From: Allodiplogaster sudhausi
Taxonomy: Eukaryota; Nematoda; Chromadorea; Rhabditida; Diplogasteridae
Direction of reading: 5' to 3'
NCBI GenBank assembly: GCA_945643635.1
Contig: CALZFC010000251.1
Span: forward strand, 3,785,001 to 3,849,000
DNA length: 64,000 bases
Shown here piece by piece: positions 35,766-47,778 of this stretch (position 1 is its first letter; every line of letters begins with the position of its first letter). The notes beneath the pieces are model-generated. The model worked only from the letters and a program-made list of their open reading frames with translations. It did not search any database and was not told the origin of the DNA. The position numbers and the translations under genes were made by a program.

Positions 35766-37673
35766 TTACTGGTAGACGCGCCACGCATAGAAGCTCAGGT
35801 ATTCGCTTCCAACTGGCGAGACTTCTCCGTCATTAACGATCAAGTAGTCTACAACTTTCTTAAATTATATGAAATCTATATGTAATCATGTCTATATTAT
35901 ATCAATATAATACATATTATATCATAAATATGTACCATTTTGTGACGATACATTTTCAAAGCAAGAATGATTGATTGATTACCACCCGGCGACCAAAGAT
36001 GGCTTACCTACACCGTTGACATATTCCGTCATCTTCACCTCGGCGCCACACACGCCAGGCGAGATCGCGACGTAGCCCAAGACTTTGCCTATTGGCTGAT
36101 TGTCCAGAAACACCAGGTAGGAATCTAAAGAAAAGAAACTACCAAAAATAGCCAGAGAAGAGTCTGTGTGTTCCACATGAATGGTTTCGATTTCTCAACT
36201 GTGATTTTAATTTGGGACTTTACTTTTTTTACTATCGACTGACGCCCCCCCCCATCTTCGAGGGCTCAAACAATTATTTTCGAAAGCAAGGATTCGCACC
36301 CTTTGTAGTGATGGTTCGTTTGAGGGGCACGAGGGTGTTGCCATCACAGGCCTGCGGAGCAATTGAGTTCCGAGCGATCTGAATTGAAGGGAGAGGCCGG
36401 GGCTCTTTTCTTTTGGACCGATATTAAAGCACATAGAGGAAAACAGAGAGTGAAAGAAAAAGAATCGTTTCAGATGTTCTTACATTAACAATATGCAGAT
36501 ACAAAATAGTATAATTGCATAAACAATCCTGACCTTGCAAGTTGAAAGGCGGCGATCCTCCACGCATGGTGTTCATATCATTATCATCTACCGCATAATA
36601 GTGCGTCTGGCCATCTCCTCGAATCATTCGATAGAAAAACGTTAGTTGTGATGACGAGAGCGTGACCGGAGGAGGAAGCGTTGTCGTGGTCGTTGTGGTC
36701 GTGGAGGTTCTGGTGGTTGTCGGTAGTAGCTTAGTTGAAGTCGTGGTGCTGCTGATCGTGGTTCTCGGCGGTGGAGTTCTTGAAGTCGTCGACGATTTCG
36801 TTGCGGTGGTTATCTCCGAGGCAGTCGTCAAGCACCCCATCTTTGATTAGGAACTTTTTTTATTCATCTTAAATTTTCACCTTTTCACCTTTCCGTGGTA
36901 ATTTGTAGCTGGAATGGCTGAAATTAATTGTAAGAAAGAAAGAGAGAATGAGATAAAAGAGAGAGGGAGAGAAAGAAAGATACAAAGAAAGTGAAAGGCA
37001 GAGAGCGAAATATGTATTGATAGAGAGAGCGAGAAAACACATCGTGACAGCGAAAGACCACCTTTATATGGAGCGTTGTCTGCTCTCGACACTTATTGAC
37101 AGTTTCGGAGAGCGCACCCACAAGTGCGCAAAATCTCTTCTCTTCACTGAATGCAAAGCCTTCGCACTCCGTCTCCTTTAAACAAAACCACATTTATGGA
37201 GGCAGATATGAAATGGAAGAGGGCCACGTGGCAATAGCAACATAGATGTAATTGTTTTCTAGAAATGTATGATACGATTGCATCAAAATGTTGTATACTG
37301 TAGTGAATGTCTTATCCCCATCCCGTGGTCAATTTCTTTTCTCCCCTCTTCACGTGATCCACCTTGTCGCAGAATGCCCGGCAGTCTTCGATTGTCGTCT
37401 CTGGCAGTTGCTGCCGTCGATATCGTGCCTCCCATGAATCATGGCGTACGTCGTATTCATGAGCACAAGCCCCCTGAAACAAATCAAAATCATATTCTTC
37501 TTTTATTCAGTCTAAGATTTGTTTATCATTTCAAAATGTTTTTAAAAATCAATCATAATAATAAGTCTAGCTTTTAACTATCTTACATCTGCAGCGACGA
37601 ATACCGAACGGTGTCGGTGACTGGTGAGCAACAACAAGAGAACCACAAAATGCAGACGGCCTTTCAGGAACAT
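35766..37673 (-). CDS. PAN / Thr-rich mucin / HYY-domain secreted protein, paralogue A
   Basis: Exons downward: 37673-37587 (signal peptide MFLKGRLHFVVLLLLL), 37473-37363 and 37175-37062 (PAN domain: SWEARYRRQQLPETTIEDC, FCDK, then ECEGFAFSEEKRFCALVG), 36840-36534 (short Thr-rich linker, then FYRMIRGDGQTHYYAVDDND), an exon-5 homologue near 36383-36300, 36124-36008 (VLGYVAISPGVCGAEVKMTE), 35848-35766 (ends SFYAW.VYQ). The HYY segment and closing FYAW resemble DUF5648-type repeats (YxxYN..HFYT); this is from memory and moderate. In A the exon-5 acceptor that B/C alignment predicts (CAG|GTCAG in C) reads CAATTCAG. Using the next AG breaks frame, while skipping the exon keeps it. It is probably secreted and lectin- or mucus-like; the function is unknown. 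Confidence 0.75.
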
Positions 37674-38330
37674 CTCGAAGTGCGACGGAAAAACGGATTC
37701 TGGACACGGATTAAAGCATTGCTAGCTTAATTGTTCTTTCAATGAACACGCCAATATTCATGATTCTTGCAATGCAAATTTGAGAGAGCTGATGATAATG
37801 GAAAATAAAATAGATGAAAATACATTCCTTTTCTTTCATCGAAGTCGAAGCCTTCCTCTGAGCCAACTGGCTACCGATCTTCTCTGAGACTGTAGAAGGC
37901 AAAATAAGAATGAAGCTTCGCTCAGCCCACCCTTTTTCTCCAACCTGTCACATAAAATTAGCTGTTTCTTGCATTATTTTCGAGTCTTCCCGGCAACCCA
38001 AAATCTCTAGTTAGCCCTGCCAAGGAGAATTCCAAAGTCTCATTTCTCTAACGAAAGAAGGCCAGCAGAAGCAGGAAAATATGTAAATATCCCATAGAAA
38101 AAATTAAATAAATTAGAAGTTGGTTGATTTACGGTTGGATGGAGTGAAACTGACGGCTTTCAACAAAAAAAATCTTTTTTTTAGTTCTCTGAAGAATGAT
38201 GAAAAGCATTTCTGACGGCATTCAATATCCTTTGTACAAAGGAGACGATGTGTTCTCGACTTGATGTATCCTCATGACTAAGAAAGCAGTGAGAGACATG
38301 GTTCATCTCTAAGATATTCTTTTATAACAG
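37674..38330. other. Upstream flank of gene A
   Basis: No gene seen; ordinary AT-leaning sequence between the divergent PAN/mucin gene A (-) and the serpin fragment (+). Confidence 0.4.
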
Positions 38331-38517
38331 GTGTCGCTGCCCAAGTCACGATCGACTCTTCGTTGGCGTCTCGGCCATCTTCGACAAGGCGGGCAGCTTG
38401 GCCAACATCAGCCGAGATGGCCGACCCAAGGTCTCCGACATCATTCACAAGGCCGTCATCGAGGTGTGGCTACTTCTCTCTCTCGCTCTCACCCTCTCTC
38501 TCTCTCCTTCTCCTTCT

Positions 38518-38556
<39 letters not shown>

Positions 38557-39223
38557 GTTTAACTTCACGTTCTCTCGACCTTTTCGTATCCTTTCGCTGT
38601 GTGTTTCCCTCTCGTACTTTAGCATAAATTAAGGATGCAATTCTTATTTCGTCAGCAGTTCCCGCACCCCAAAACGGTGAAGCTGTCGTCGTTGAGAGGA
38701 AGCGATAGAGCAGAGAAATTGTGGCTAATGCCAGAAAATAGTAGAAATATTGCAGTTTCTCGTTGAAATGTATTCTTATTTGTATCCCTATGTATATTTA
38801 TTTATTTTTGTTGCTATTATTCCTTCTTCGACTACAATTGTGGTGAACGAAGTGGGAACGGAAGCCGCTGCAGGGACTGCAGTTGTGATGAGAATGCGCC
38901 GTGCCATGTCAGTCAGCTGACAATGAGTCTTTTTTTCTTCGACTTCTCAATCTTTGTATAAATATCTCTTATCAAGCTCTCTACAACTTTATCTTTGTCT
39001 CCCTGCATCATTTTCTCTCTTTCTCTCTCTCTCTCAATCTCTCCCTCTCTCTCTTTCTTTCCTTCTCTCTCTCTCTCTCTTTCCTTCTCTCTCTCTCTCT
39101 CTCTCTCCTCTCTCTCTTTCTTCACAGCAACCATCACTCTCCTTCCGCGCGGATCGTCCATTCCTCTACGCTTTCCTCAGGGACGCCGTAGAGGAAGGGA
39201 CCATCAGCGCGGAAGGAGAGTGA
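38331..39223 (+). pseudogene. Truncated serpin, C-terminal part only
   Basis: Three serpin-like blocks in order. 38331-38463 opens VSLPKSRST (the SLPKF-type strand) in one frame, and the rest, IFDKAGSLANISRDGRPKVS and DIIHKAVIE, is in another, so bases were lost inside the exon. About 38843-38911 encodes the hinge and reactive loop, VNEVGTEAAAGTAVVMRMRR, but lacks an AG acceptor just upstream. 39128-39223 gives SLSFRADRPFLYAFLRD to a TGA. The N-terminal two thirds of a normal 370-400 aa serpin are absent from the preceding kilobase. The hinge motif is intact, so the ancestor was probably inhibitory; the P1 residue would lie near MRMRR. A frameshift, a missing acceptor and a missing 5' part argue for a pseudogene. 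Confidence 0.82.
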
Positions 39224-39275
39224 TGGAAATCCTTCATTCAAAATTTTTTACGACGTACTAATTACATAAACAGCA

Positions 39276-39281
39276 AATAAA
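39276..39281 (+). promoter_or_regulatory. AATAAA after the serpin remnant
   Basis: A poly(A) signal hexamer 53 bases after the serpin stop codon, a relic of the ancestral gene's 3' end. Confidence 0.45.
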
Positions 39282-39523
39282 TAAAACCCACATGGAAACT
39301 CCTATATAAAACAGTGAATCGGATATGTCTGAAATATACCATTACTTAAGTGATAAAAATAGTTACACCTTCATTTCACACACTTTGGCATTGTCTTACC
39401 CCTACACTCTTTCGCTCTCTCTCTTTTTTCTCTCCATTTCTCCCTCGCTGTCACTAACTTTCACTACACTTTTTCTCTCTTTTTCTCTCTCTCTTTCTCT
39501 CTCCGCTCTCTCCTCACTCTCTC

Positions 39524-40200
39524 ACTGGCCGCCGTCTGCTGGTGCTTCCTAGTTGACCAGTCATTGAAAGGCCACATAAGAGAGCCAATCTGAGAGGCTC
39601 GACCATGCACCATTGTAAGAGGACACGTAACAAAAGTACCCTTTGATCCTAATTTAAATAATACAGCGTTGTGTAGTACCTAAATGGCTTCCCAAAAATT
39701 TTCTGAAAATTTTTTTTCTCTAGGAATAACAGAAACCCAATGTTCGGGAAATTCAGACTACGTGTGAGTTCTAGTTTTGAAGTCTTCTAGAAAATAAACG
39801 ATCAATGAAAATTCATTTATTCAATTATTTGATGACACCTTCTTTTTTTGGACATAAATTAAAATAAGCAAATCAGAATAGAAAAAAATTTTGATCTTGT
39901 GTACGCCATTTTCTTTGGTTTTTTTTTAATAAGTCCCGGAATCCAAAAGTGCAAAAAATCATGCTAACAAAATATTTTCAAACTTTTTTCTGTCTGCACT
40001 ATAGATATTTCTGTCCATTTCGATCGGTCCCTTCTGACAATTCTTAGAGAGCATTTTCAAATCTCTTTTCTCTGCTTCTTTAGGATTTTTCTTCTTTCGT
40101 TTTGTTCTTTTTCGTAGCAAAAAACAGCTAAGTATAAATTTGTTTAAATTTTAATCCCAAGATTGTTGCTTTCTTTTTTTTTACAGAAGAAGATTATGTG
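39524..40200 (+). repeat. Dispersed repeat / duplicated segment, copy 1
   Basis: Near-identical to 57448-58165 in the same orientation, starting CTGGCCGCCGTCTGCTGG and running through AAGAGAGCCAATCTGAGAGG and an AT-rich tail. The first 25 bases of that inner part match the ends of fold-back element 2 (54475 and 56240), so it is probably a diverged single arm of the same transposon family. Confidence 0.8.
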
Positions 40201-41518
40201 TTCTTAGAAAGGACTTAAAACATGAAGTGGTTCGAACTGCTTGGATATGTGGTGGAAGGCTATTCCACCTACTATTATACGATATGGAAATGAGTTCCTA
40301 TGTTGTTCTTTACTAAATTGTATCTTCTTATATGATATCTATAATATACACGATAGAGACAAAGAAAGAGTGGGTATTAGAACCCGGTTTTTTTTCAATT
40401 TCAAAAATTTCGCAAGAAAATTTCAATCTTATGCTCAAACTTGCACTTTATCTAAGCTCACCGTAGTCAAACGTACAAGTGAAGTATTTCGCGAGAATTA
40501 AATAATATGAATGTGCATAAAAATGAATATTTGGCAGGAAAAAAAGCCCAAAATTCAAGGTTGAGAATTTGGCTCCTAAAAATATATGATTGCTCAATTT
40601 CTTCAACCATAGTTCTCAATCACACAAAATAATGATTTGAAAAAAATGTGATGATCAATTATAATGTTAAACACAATCACATTTTGAAACGATGTGATGA
40701 AATTAAAAAAAAAAAACTATATTGTCGTTCGTGACATTGTGCGATTATGTATCTACCAGAGGATTCGCGAGCAGCTGAGTGTGTGTTTTTTATAGAGTTG
40801 CAGTGTGACTCACACTACAGCTCCATAAAAAAATTATCAATAACAGATAAACAGATCAATTAAGGCAGCAGTCCTTGACTGCTGTTTTTATGCAGTATTT
40901 TTATGTGTGTACATAATTGAAGCAGACCGTTTTTCGAAACAATGGAAACAAAAAAATTAGCGGCCTCAATAATTGCATGAAGATATTAGCGAGGGTAAAA
41001 TATTTAGAGAAAATGTAAAGGAATGTTATGCAATTCATTTACAGATTTACTGTAATTTCTATTTTGGAGAAATAATTATTTAGATTTTATAAATATATAT
41101 TTACATATCACAAATTGTTGATCTTGTGCATTGCCCGACCGAACACACGGTCTCAGCCTACGCTCCTGAAGGGGCTTCCGAAAATGCAAGATTGTTTAAT
41201 TGATTCAAATTCACGTTTCAAGCAACGACTAATATTGTCTGACGAACATATTCGTAAGTACAAATTACTAATTTACTAATCTACAACTAAAATGATTATG
41301 ATAGGATATGTACATACATACTTACTGAAGGTCATCTACTACTGCGGTTCGAGTTCCCGAAGAGCAGCCCAAGTAGTAGTAGTAACCCTTGAATACACGT
41401 CAACGGAAGCAACCGCGAGGACCTGAAGAACCGCTGTGAATAGGGCATTTGGAGGCCCCCTCTACCAGAGCCTTTACCTCCCCTATTCCCCGTTGGCCAC
41501 CGTCGCCCCCTCCTAAGG
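40201..41518. other. Intergenic, AT-rich
   Basis: No gene. 40370-40490 is an inverted copy of 58930-59025 (shared TTTGAGCATAAGATTGAAAT), one more link in the duplication web. The rest shows nothing I can name. Confidence 0.5.
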
Positions 41519-41725
41519 CTTAGGACAGCAGCAGAACATGCCACATCCGAGAAGACAACTTCAGAAGCTGAATCAACTGCAACGTCCACGACACTCCATG
41601 ATCCAACACCAGAACCTGATGGGCCATCGTTGGCTCGCCCTGTAGAGCCATCGACTGCTCAGCCTGAAGAACCATCCACCGCTCAGCCAGAAGAGCCATC
41701 CACAGCTCAGTCGAACGAACCATAA
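41519..41725 (+). CDS. C-terminal exon with EPSTAQPE repeats
   Basis: An exon after TTAG has no ATG but a clearly protein-like frame: TAAEHATSEKTTSEAESTAT, then a Thr/Pro segment, then three copies of EPSTAQPE ending in SNEP and a TAA. The repeat is kept in frame with synonymous codon changes (GAAGAACCATCCACCGCT versus GAAGAGCCATCCACAGCT), which suggests coding constraint. It looks like the Ser/Thr/Pro tail of an extracellular protein. Upstream exons were not found. Confidence 0.45.
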   Translation, partial: LRTAAEHATSEKTTSEAESTATSTTLHDPTPEPDGPSLARPVEPSTAQPEEPSTAQPEEPSTAQSNEP

Positions 41726-41782
41726 GATTTAAATTCCCTTGTGAAATTTTTGAAACTGAAAAAACACTGATTTTAACACTCA

Positions 41783-41789
<7 letters not shown>

Positions 41790-41827
<38 letters not shown>
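41790..41827 (+). repeat. (CT)n microsatellite
   Basis: A 38-base CT run at the start of a segment repeated at 59030-59060. Confidence 0.95.
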
Positions 41828-41834
<7 letters not shown>

Positions 41835-42277
41835 GTATTGAGACATATCACGCAAGAAGATTATCATACCAGCACTATTCTCTCTCCCTTGCGAAAGTAC
41901 TCAATTATCCATCCCTATATTATGTAATTGAATATTTTAAATCAGCATATTTATTGTTTATTACTCTAATTACTTTAATTTGCACATATCTTGAAAATTC
42001 GTACATTTTGTTATCCAAAATTTAAAGAAGATTACCATAGATACATTATTCATTCCCTCGCCCTTACGAAAGTACTCCATTCTTCAGCCCTATGAAAGAA
42101 GACCGAACAAATGAAATAACCTTTGTCTTCTCCGTCTCCGCTTCTGTTCCCGCCTTCGAGTGAGCTTAATTACTCAGTCCTCCATCTCCTCTCGTTCTCT
42201 CCAGATCTCTTGTTCTCACTCTATTTCTTTTTCTTTCTCTCACATTCCCTCACTCTTCCCTCTCTCTCCCTCTCTCC

Positions 42278-42308
<31 letters not shown>

Positions 42309-42314
42309 GTGCAG

Positions 42315-42483
42315 AGTGAGATTAATCTCTCATTCCATCTCCTGCTCGTGTTCGCCGTCGTCATCTTCGTCCCGTTCGCCGCTCCCGACCCTGGCGTGTT
42401 TGGCCGCCCCAGCTTCCGTCCGGTTTTTCGCTGACGAGGATCCTCTCAACGTCCGCAAGCGCTCTCCTGAGCGATTCGACTAG
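42315..42483 (+). pseudogene. FGRPSF secreted-peptide gene, frameshifted copy P1
   Basis: An exon after TCGTGCAG encodes a hydrophobic signal-like stretch (SFHLLLVFAVVIFVPFAA), then PDPGVFGRPSFRPV. Relative to the intact copy at 59929 it has one extra base near 42425 (CCGGTTTTTCG instead of CCGGGTTTCG). After this the expected ADEDPLNVRKRSPERFD continues in the next frame to TAG. The ATG would be in an upstream exon that I could not place. The family is not recognised. Adjacent downstream lies a DUSP remnant on the opposite strand. Confidence 0.6.
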
Positions 42484-42604
42484 GACGAAGCCTGAAAGAC
42501 CCTGACCCGAGTCATAAATGTTTATTTTAAAGTAACTTAAGCGACACAGTAATTTATCGAATTTGACACACGCCTTGAAATCTTTTAATGAAAAAAGAAT
42601 TAGT

Positions 42605-43164
42605 GTTACGGTAGCCCAATCAGTCCGCTCTCGCTCTGCGTCGGTCATCTGTTGCTAGAAGCCAGGGTTGGGAGAGATGATTGGGCGGGAACAGGATGGA
42701 TCAGTAAGGCAAATCTTTGTAACCTTTTTTTTCTCTCTCTCCCATCACTCAATCTCGCACAACTTCAGCTTCTCTTACTTTCTCTACTTTATATGACGAT
42801 TTATCACTCGCTCTCTCTCTCTCTTTATCTCGTTCTCTCTAACTATCTCCCTCTCCCTCTCTCTCTCTCTCTCTGCTTTTCTCTCTTATTCTCACCCTGC
42901 CTGCTGCTTTCTAGCTTCTCTCTCACATTATCAAGAGCGTTGCCGAACGAGAGACGCCAGCTGCGCAGTACACCAGGCAGCGGCCTCCCTGATTAGCAGG
43001 AAAATTGTTGTTTGAATATGACGCCTTTTTCTGAAATTGATCTTAATTGTACTTGCAAGGTCTGCCAGACAGGTATAAAGTGTATAAAGTTTTACTCGTT
43101 CCATCGAATTCACTGGCTTCGGCAGATTCTCCTTCTCGCGAGGCGGCGATACTCGATTCACCAT
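42605..43164 (-). pseudogene. Decayed DUSP copy 1
   Basis: On the minus strand the ATG at 43164 opens VNRVSPPREKENLPKPVN, matching DUSP exon 1. It is then fused to sequence from DUSP intron 3, followed by an exon-4 piece (GGRCLVYCAAGVSRSATL, 42935-42990) cut off by a stop, and an exon-5 piece (ERERTDWATVTLI, about 42605-42690) with a stop replacing Trp. Exons 2 and 3 are missing. Confidence 0.85.
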
Positions 43165-44393
43165 TCTCTTCCGTACCACTAATACGTTTTCTCTCTGTCT
43201 CTCTCCCTCTCACTTTCTCTGCAAGGCAAAAAAAAAATGTGGAACCCCCCTCTTCTTCCCGTACAAGTAGAATAATGTGGTAGGAGATAGCAGTGAGTTC
43301 GGCTGATGTTTTATGTAAAAAGAAAATTGTTCAACTATACAGTTATTTATGTTCCACATTCATATTCGTAGATCATACAAGTTATCAGTAGGAATAAGCA
43401 CACTACCAGTCAGTATCTGAAGAAAAAATTACTATAATCTGGACTTCAGCTGTCACTTTTTTACATTCTAAAACTTTATTATGAAGCTTAATTCGATCCA
43501 CGCTTTGTCAATTACATTTTTGTCTTTGTTAGATAAATTTTTAAAAAAAAGAAAAAAAAGTTTGACAAGAAAAACGCTAATGGAAAGAAGCACGGACGAT
43601 AAGAGCTCTAAAGACAAGAAAATGACTGCACAGCGAATGTACCAGTCGTGCTACCTCTTATCCTACATGGCTTGTCTCCCCCTTCTCCATTCCCCTTCCC
43701 TCCTCTTCTGGCGGTTATCCCTCAACGATATCTTCGGCTTAACTCCGAAAGACCCTTCCATAAATGAATAGTTTTTTAAAATATGGTTTTGTTGAATTCA
43801 TCTGTTTTCCCCTTGTCTCCTCTCCTTACAACGACTTGTCTAGTTTGGTCTTCAATTCACCGTTTTAAAATCTTCCTAATCTGGAACTTCCTATTTTATT
43901 ACTTAAAAATATATATATATTTGCACAGAAACTGTGCACAGTAATACAGGCTTTCTCTGTCCATAAGTCATCTTCGTTTCCTCGATTTGACGTTTGCTTA
44001 AAAAAACACTACTAAATTCAACCTGTCGGCACTGAATGCATACAACTTCGATTTGGATTTGACTCCCCGCAAGAGATGTATTATATAGAAAGCAAGTAGA
44101 CGTTGCAGTCGAAAGTGCTCCATACTCCGTCACATTTTCTTTACTACTTCATTTCAACTTGGACAAAGGAGGTTGTCGAAATGATCTATTTCACCAATGA
44201 AGTTTTGTTTATTCATTGCTCTTATTACGATGACATTTGTCGAATAAATAAATATATTTTAATACACATCTTTAAGCAAGACTGAGAAACTGGGCCTGGT
44301 CCTCCCCACTTTCAAGGCCTGACAATCGATGTGTCGTCACATCATTCTTGACGTATGAATAAAAAAATAAGAAATTCACCTTCAGCAGATCCA
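43165..44393. other. Intergenic upstream of gene B
   Basis: 43030-43300 matches 60370-60650. 43980-44100 is the reverse complement of 50870-50940, upstream of gene C, so the B/C duplication includes several hundred bases of 5' flank. No separate gene is supported; an open frame at 43481-43771 has no family I recognise. Confidence 0.5.
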
Positions 44394-46620
44394 ATGCGCA
44401 ACACACAGCGATTCAATGTGCTGATTCTCGTATTGTACTCCGCTCACGGCATTCTTGTAACCACAGCAGAAATAATGGTATTAAATATTTACATATTTAA
44501 ACATTCTTAAATTATATTAACTTGAAATCTATCTTTATAAAAAGCTTGAGGACCACTTTAACCTCAATCAGACTGAACAAGTCGTAGTTTAAGGTTCCGC
44601 CTTCATGCGTCCGGCTGTATGAAGAACATCGCGACTCCAGGGAGGCTCGCCATCGACTACAGCAGATTCCAGGGACGACATTCCGAGAGTGCCAGAAACT
44701 CTGTGATGAGGTGTACTATCCCCGGGGAGATGGGGGGGGGGTGTTTCGTGTGGTTAATAGTTTATCTCAGGAGCATTCCATTTAAAGGAGTGCTATTTTA
44801 ACTTAGCTTGTTTGTGCCAACTTCCATGAGAGTGCTTAGTAATAGGGTGGTCGCGGCAGATTTTGCATTCATTGTATTCCGTTGATCGTCCTCCTTGAAG
44901 CAAGAAAAGGGTAAAGACTTCTTTCAACTTGACAGATGGAAGAATGCGAAGGCTTCGCTTACGGCAACGAGAAGGGGCTCTGTGCGCTTGTTGGCGAGAT
45001 CGCTTCCTCTCCCAAGCAGTGTTCCATTCCGACTACTCTCTACATCAAGGTTGCATCGTATTCTGTCTAACTCTTCCTCGCTATGTTACCACTATTCATG
45101 ATTGTGACTTTCTCTCTCTTAATCTCTGTCTCTGCCTCTCTGCTACAATTTATCTCGTTCTCTCTTTCTCTTTTCTCTCATTCTCAAAATTCCGGCCATT
45201 CTGGCTCTAAAGTACTCCCATAAGCTTAACTTTTTTCGCTCTACAAAATTCCTTTGAACCTGTTTTACTTTAAAAATGCAACGAAGGTGGTAAGAGTGAA
45301 AATGGTTCTAATTTTAAGTAATCTCCTTCTTTCGTACCCCTCCACCCGTACCTCCGTCCGGAACCACTCCTTCTTTATCAGATCAACTAAAGCTTTTAAC
45401 GCACTGGCCAAATGTACTCCGCCTTCTTCCCTCTCCTCCCCTTCAGCCCCATCCTTGCAGTAATTCACATGTATTCTACTGTACCATGTTTTTATTATGC
45501 TTTATTCATTCACTCACATTACCATGCCACATGTCACCACGTAAATAAATATGAAATCTGAAAATCTCTGTATTTAAATCCCTCATTCTAAGATGGCGTG
45601 CTCGACTAATGCGGAGGAGACAACCGTCTCAACGACATCGTCAACGACTTCAACAAGTCTACCGCCAACAACCACCAGCACCACGACTTCAACAACTCTG
45701 CCACCCACCACCACCAGCACCTCCACGACCACGACAACGCTTCCTCCTCCGATCACGCCCTCATCCCTCAAGCCGTTCTATCGAATGTATCGAAACGACT
45801 ACCATGCACACTATTATACGACCGAGGAATCGATGGTTGAACACATGACAACAGTTGTTCCTACTCCTTTTACGTCGGAAGGTCAGCATAGTTTCTGCAA
45901 TGCCATTATTGGTTTAGTAGACATTGGAAGCATCATTTTCTATTTAAAATTACTTATTCATTGTCACATTCTTAGTTACATCAATGTACATATGCTTGTC
46001 ATGGGAAACTGAAAATGGATAGAAATTAAAAGTTATAATTGCAAAAAGCGTTTTAGAGAAATAACATCTGGTTTGTGTCGTTTCTAACAATAAGCAATAG
46101 ATTGTATTATCGCAAAATCGCCTTTAAGAACGAATATTAGCTTTTATTTAAAAAAAAGATCAATGTATTAAGTAGGAGTGTTCACAGAATCGATAGTACT
46201 CATGATAGATGTGTTATTTGAGGAAGTGAGTGCTGTTATTGTGATCATCATTTTTGTGCTGCAGATGAACTTTCACACTTGAATTGATTTTGCAAAATGT
46301 CTAAAAGAATTTCTTTAGATACCTACGGTGTTGCTTTGCGTAGAATTCCAGACGAAGAAAGAGGCGAAAGATTCTTGGGCTACGTCGCAACCACCCTAGG
46401 CGTCTGTGGAGCAGACGTGAAGATGACGGGTTATCTCAACGGCAAAGGTATGCCATCTTTGTTGTCGACTGTTTACTAGCAATCGCTCAATAGTTCTTAT
46501 TTTAAAAAGTAGCTAAAAACATTTGTATAATTAAAAGTACTTTTAGACTACCGGGTGGTGAAAGACGGAGAAGCTACGCCTCCAGGCTATGTTGTACTGA
46601 TCTTCTATGCATGGAATTAA
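44394..46620 (+). CDS. PAN / Thr-rich mucin / HYY-domain secreted protein, paralogue B
   Basis: Exons: 44394-44477 (signal peptide RFNVLILVLYSAHGILVTTA), 44588-44710 and 44936-45049 (PAN: SREARHRLQQIPGTTFREC, LCDE, then ECEGFAYGNEKGLCALVGEI), 45593-45881 (two to three Thr-rich units, [13 protein letters not shown], then FYRMYRNDYHAHYYTTEE), 46319-46447 (RFLGYVATTLGVCGADVKMT), 46547-46620 (GYVVLIFYAWN, stop). All phases agree; 270 aa. The exon corresponding to C exon 5 is deleted; because that exon is phase 1 at both ends, the B frame stays open. The linker is the short form of C's 15-unit array. A LINE fragment sits in intron 3. It is predicted to be secreted; its role may be in mucus, cuticle surface or adhesion, which is inference only. 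Confidence 0.8.
45262..45560 (+). mobile_element. Non-LTR retrotransposon 3' fragment
   Basis: A short frame ends RTSVRNHSFFIRSTKAFNAL, like the C-terminal end of many LINE reverse-transcriptase ORFs (R-T-..-NSFF-R...WN.L). It is followed by a short 3' tail with ATGCCACATGTCACCACGTAAATAAAT-type sequence, split here as CACCACGTAAATAAATATG. Similar tails without coding part occur near 44330 and 54150. It is truncated and lies inside gene B intron 3. Confidence 0.5.
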
Positions 46621-47127
46621 GAAGCTCTCTGGGAGCTGGGGTAGGAAATTTAGGTAAATTTTATTTTACAAGTTCACAAAAAACCTCACAGTTAGCATTG
46701 TTTGATGATTTTATTTCCTCTTGCAATCTTTATTTCTGAATTTGATGTGTGAGTGAAACAGGAAGCGATTGTAACTAATTTCAGTTTTTCGGCGACAGCC
46801 ACCACGAAAGATTGACATACGTAAACACCATTGAAATTATCATTTTGCAATGGCCACCAGGAGTAGCACTGGTACAAGTCAATTGTTAACTAAATATACT
46901 CTAACCGACATGCTATTGTATAAAGATGTTTCGCATCGAAACATTTCGTATGATGAAAATGCAGGATAAATGAAAGAAATGGAATAAATTCAATTGAATT
47001 CATTGTTTTTTGGGTAATGATTTTTTCATATTTTTCTTTCCTTCTTCTTCTCTCTCTCCTTCTTTCTCCCTTCCTCCCTCTTCTTATCTCTCTCCTTTCT
47101 GCATATTTCTCTTTCATACTCTCTGCT

Positions 47128-47285
47128 CATGTAGCACGTTGATTCGTCATAGCCGTGCGATGCAGATAGACGTCAGGGACGGGCCTGGCCATCCTACCAC
47201 GAATCAGGGTTATGGTAGCCGAATCTGTCCGTTCTCGCTCTGCGTCCATCATCTGTTGCCAGAAGCCAGGGTTCGGCGAGATGAG
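47128..47285 (-). pseudogene. DUSP exon-5 copy between genes B and C
   Basis: The minus strand reads SPNPGFWQQMMDAERERTDS, then TITLIRGRMARPVPDVYLHR, nearly identical to DUSP exon 5 at 33462-33635. The GA-rich 3' flank follows (47020-47125). No other DUSP exon is present. It marks the centre of the inverted B/C duplication. Confidence 0.9.
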
Positions 47286-47778
47286 GAATAGTGACTATTT
47301 CATTCTACATTAATCCTTTGGTTTCCACAAAATGTTATTGAAGTGACATTTAGAAGTAAGAAAGATACCATTGAATTACACAGAAAAGGGAGTTACGGGA
47401 AGCGTAGCATCCGACTTTCACTTTTACATGTGTATGTATCATACTTTCATTCACTTGAATTATTCTACACCATTTTTTTTATCTAAAATATTCACCTGTC
47501 GAAATGTTTCCTTGTGCAACATCTTTATTCGATAACATGTGGGCTAGAGAATGGTCAACATTTGACTTGTAATACTCCCTGTGGCTATTGCAAAAAGATA
47601 ATTTTAAGTATGTAGTAAGTATGTAGATCTTTCATGATGGCTGTTGCTAGAAACCTGGAATCAGTAACAATCGCTATCTGTTGCACTCCATCATCAATCA
47701 CATAAATAAAGATTGCAAGAGGAAATTTTGTGAGGTTGTAAAATAAAATTTACCTTAGTCTCCCTCCCAGAGAGTTTG

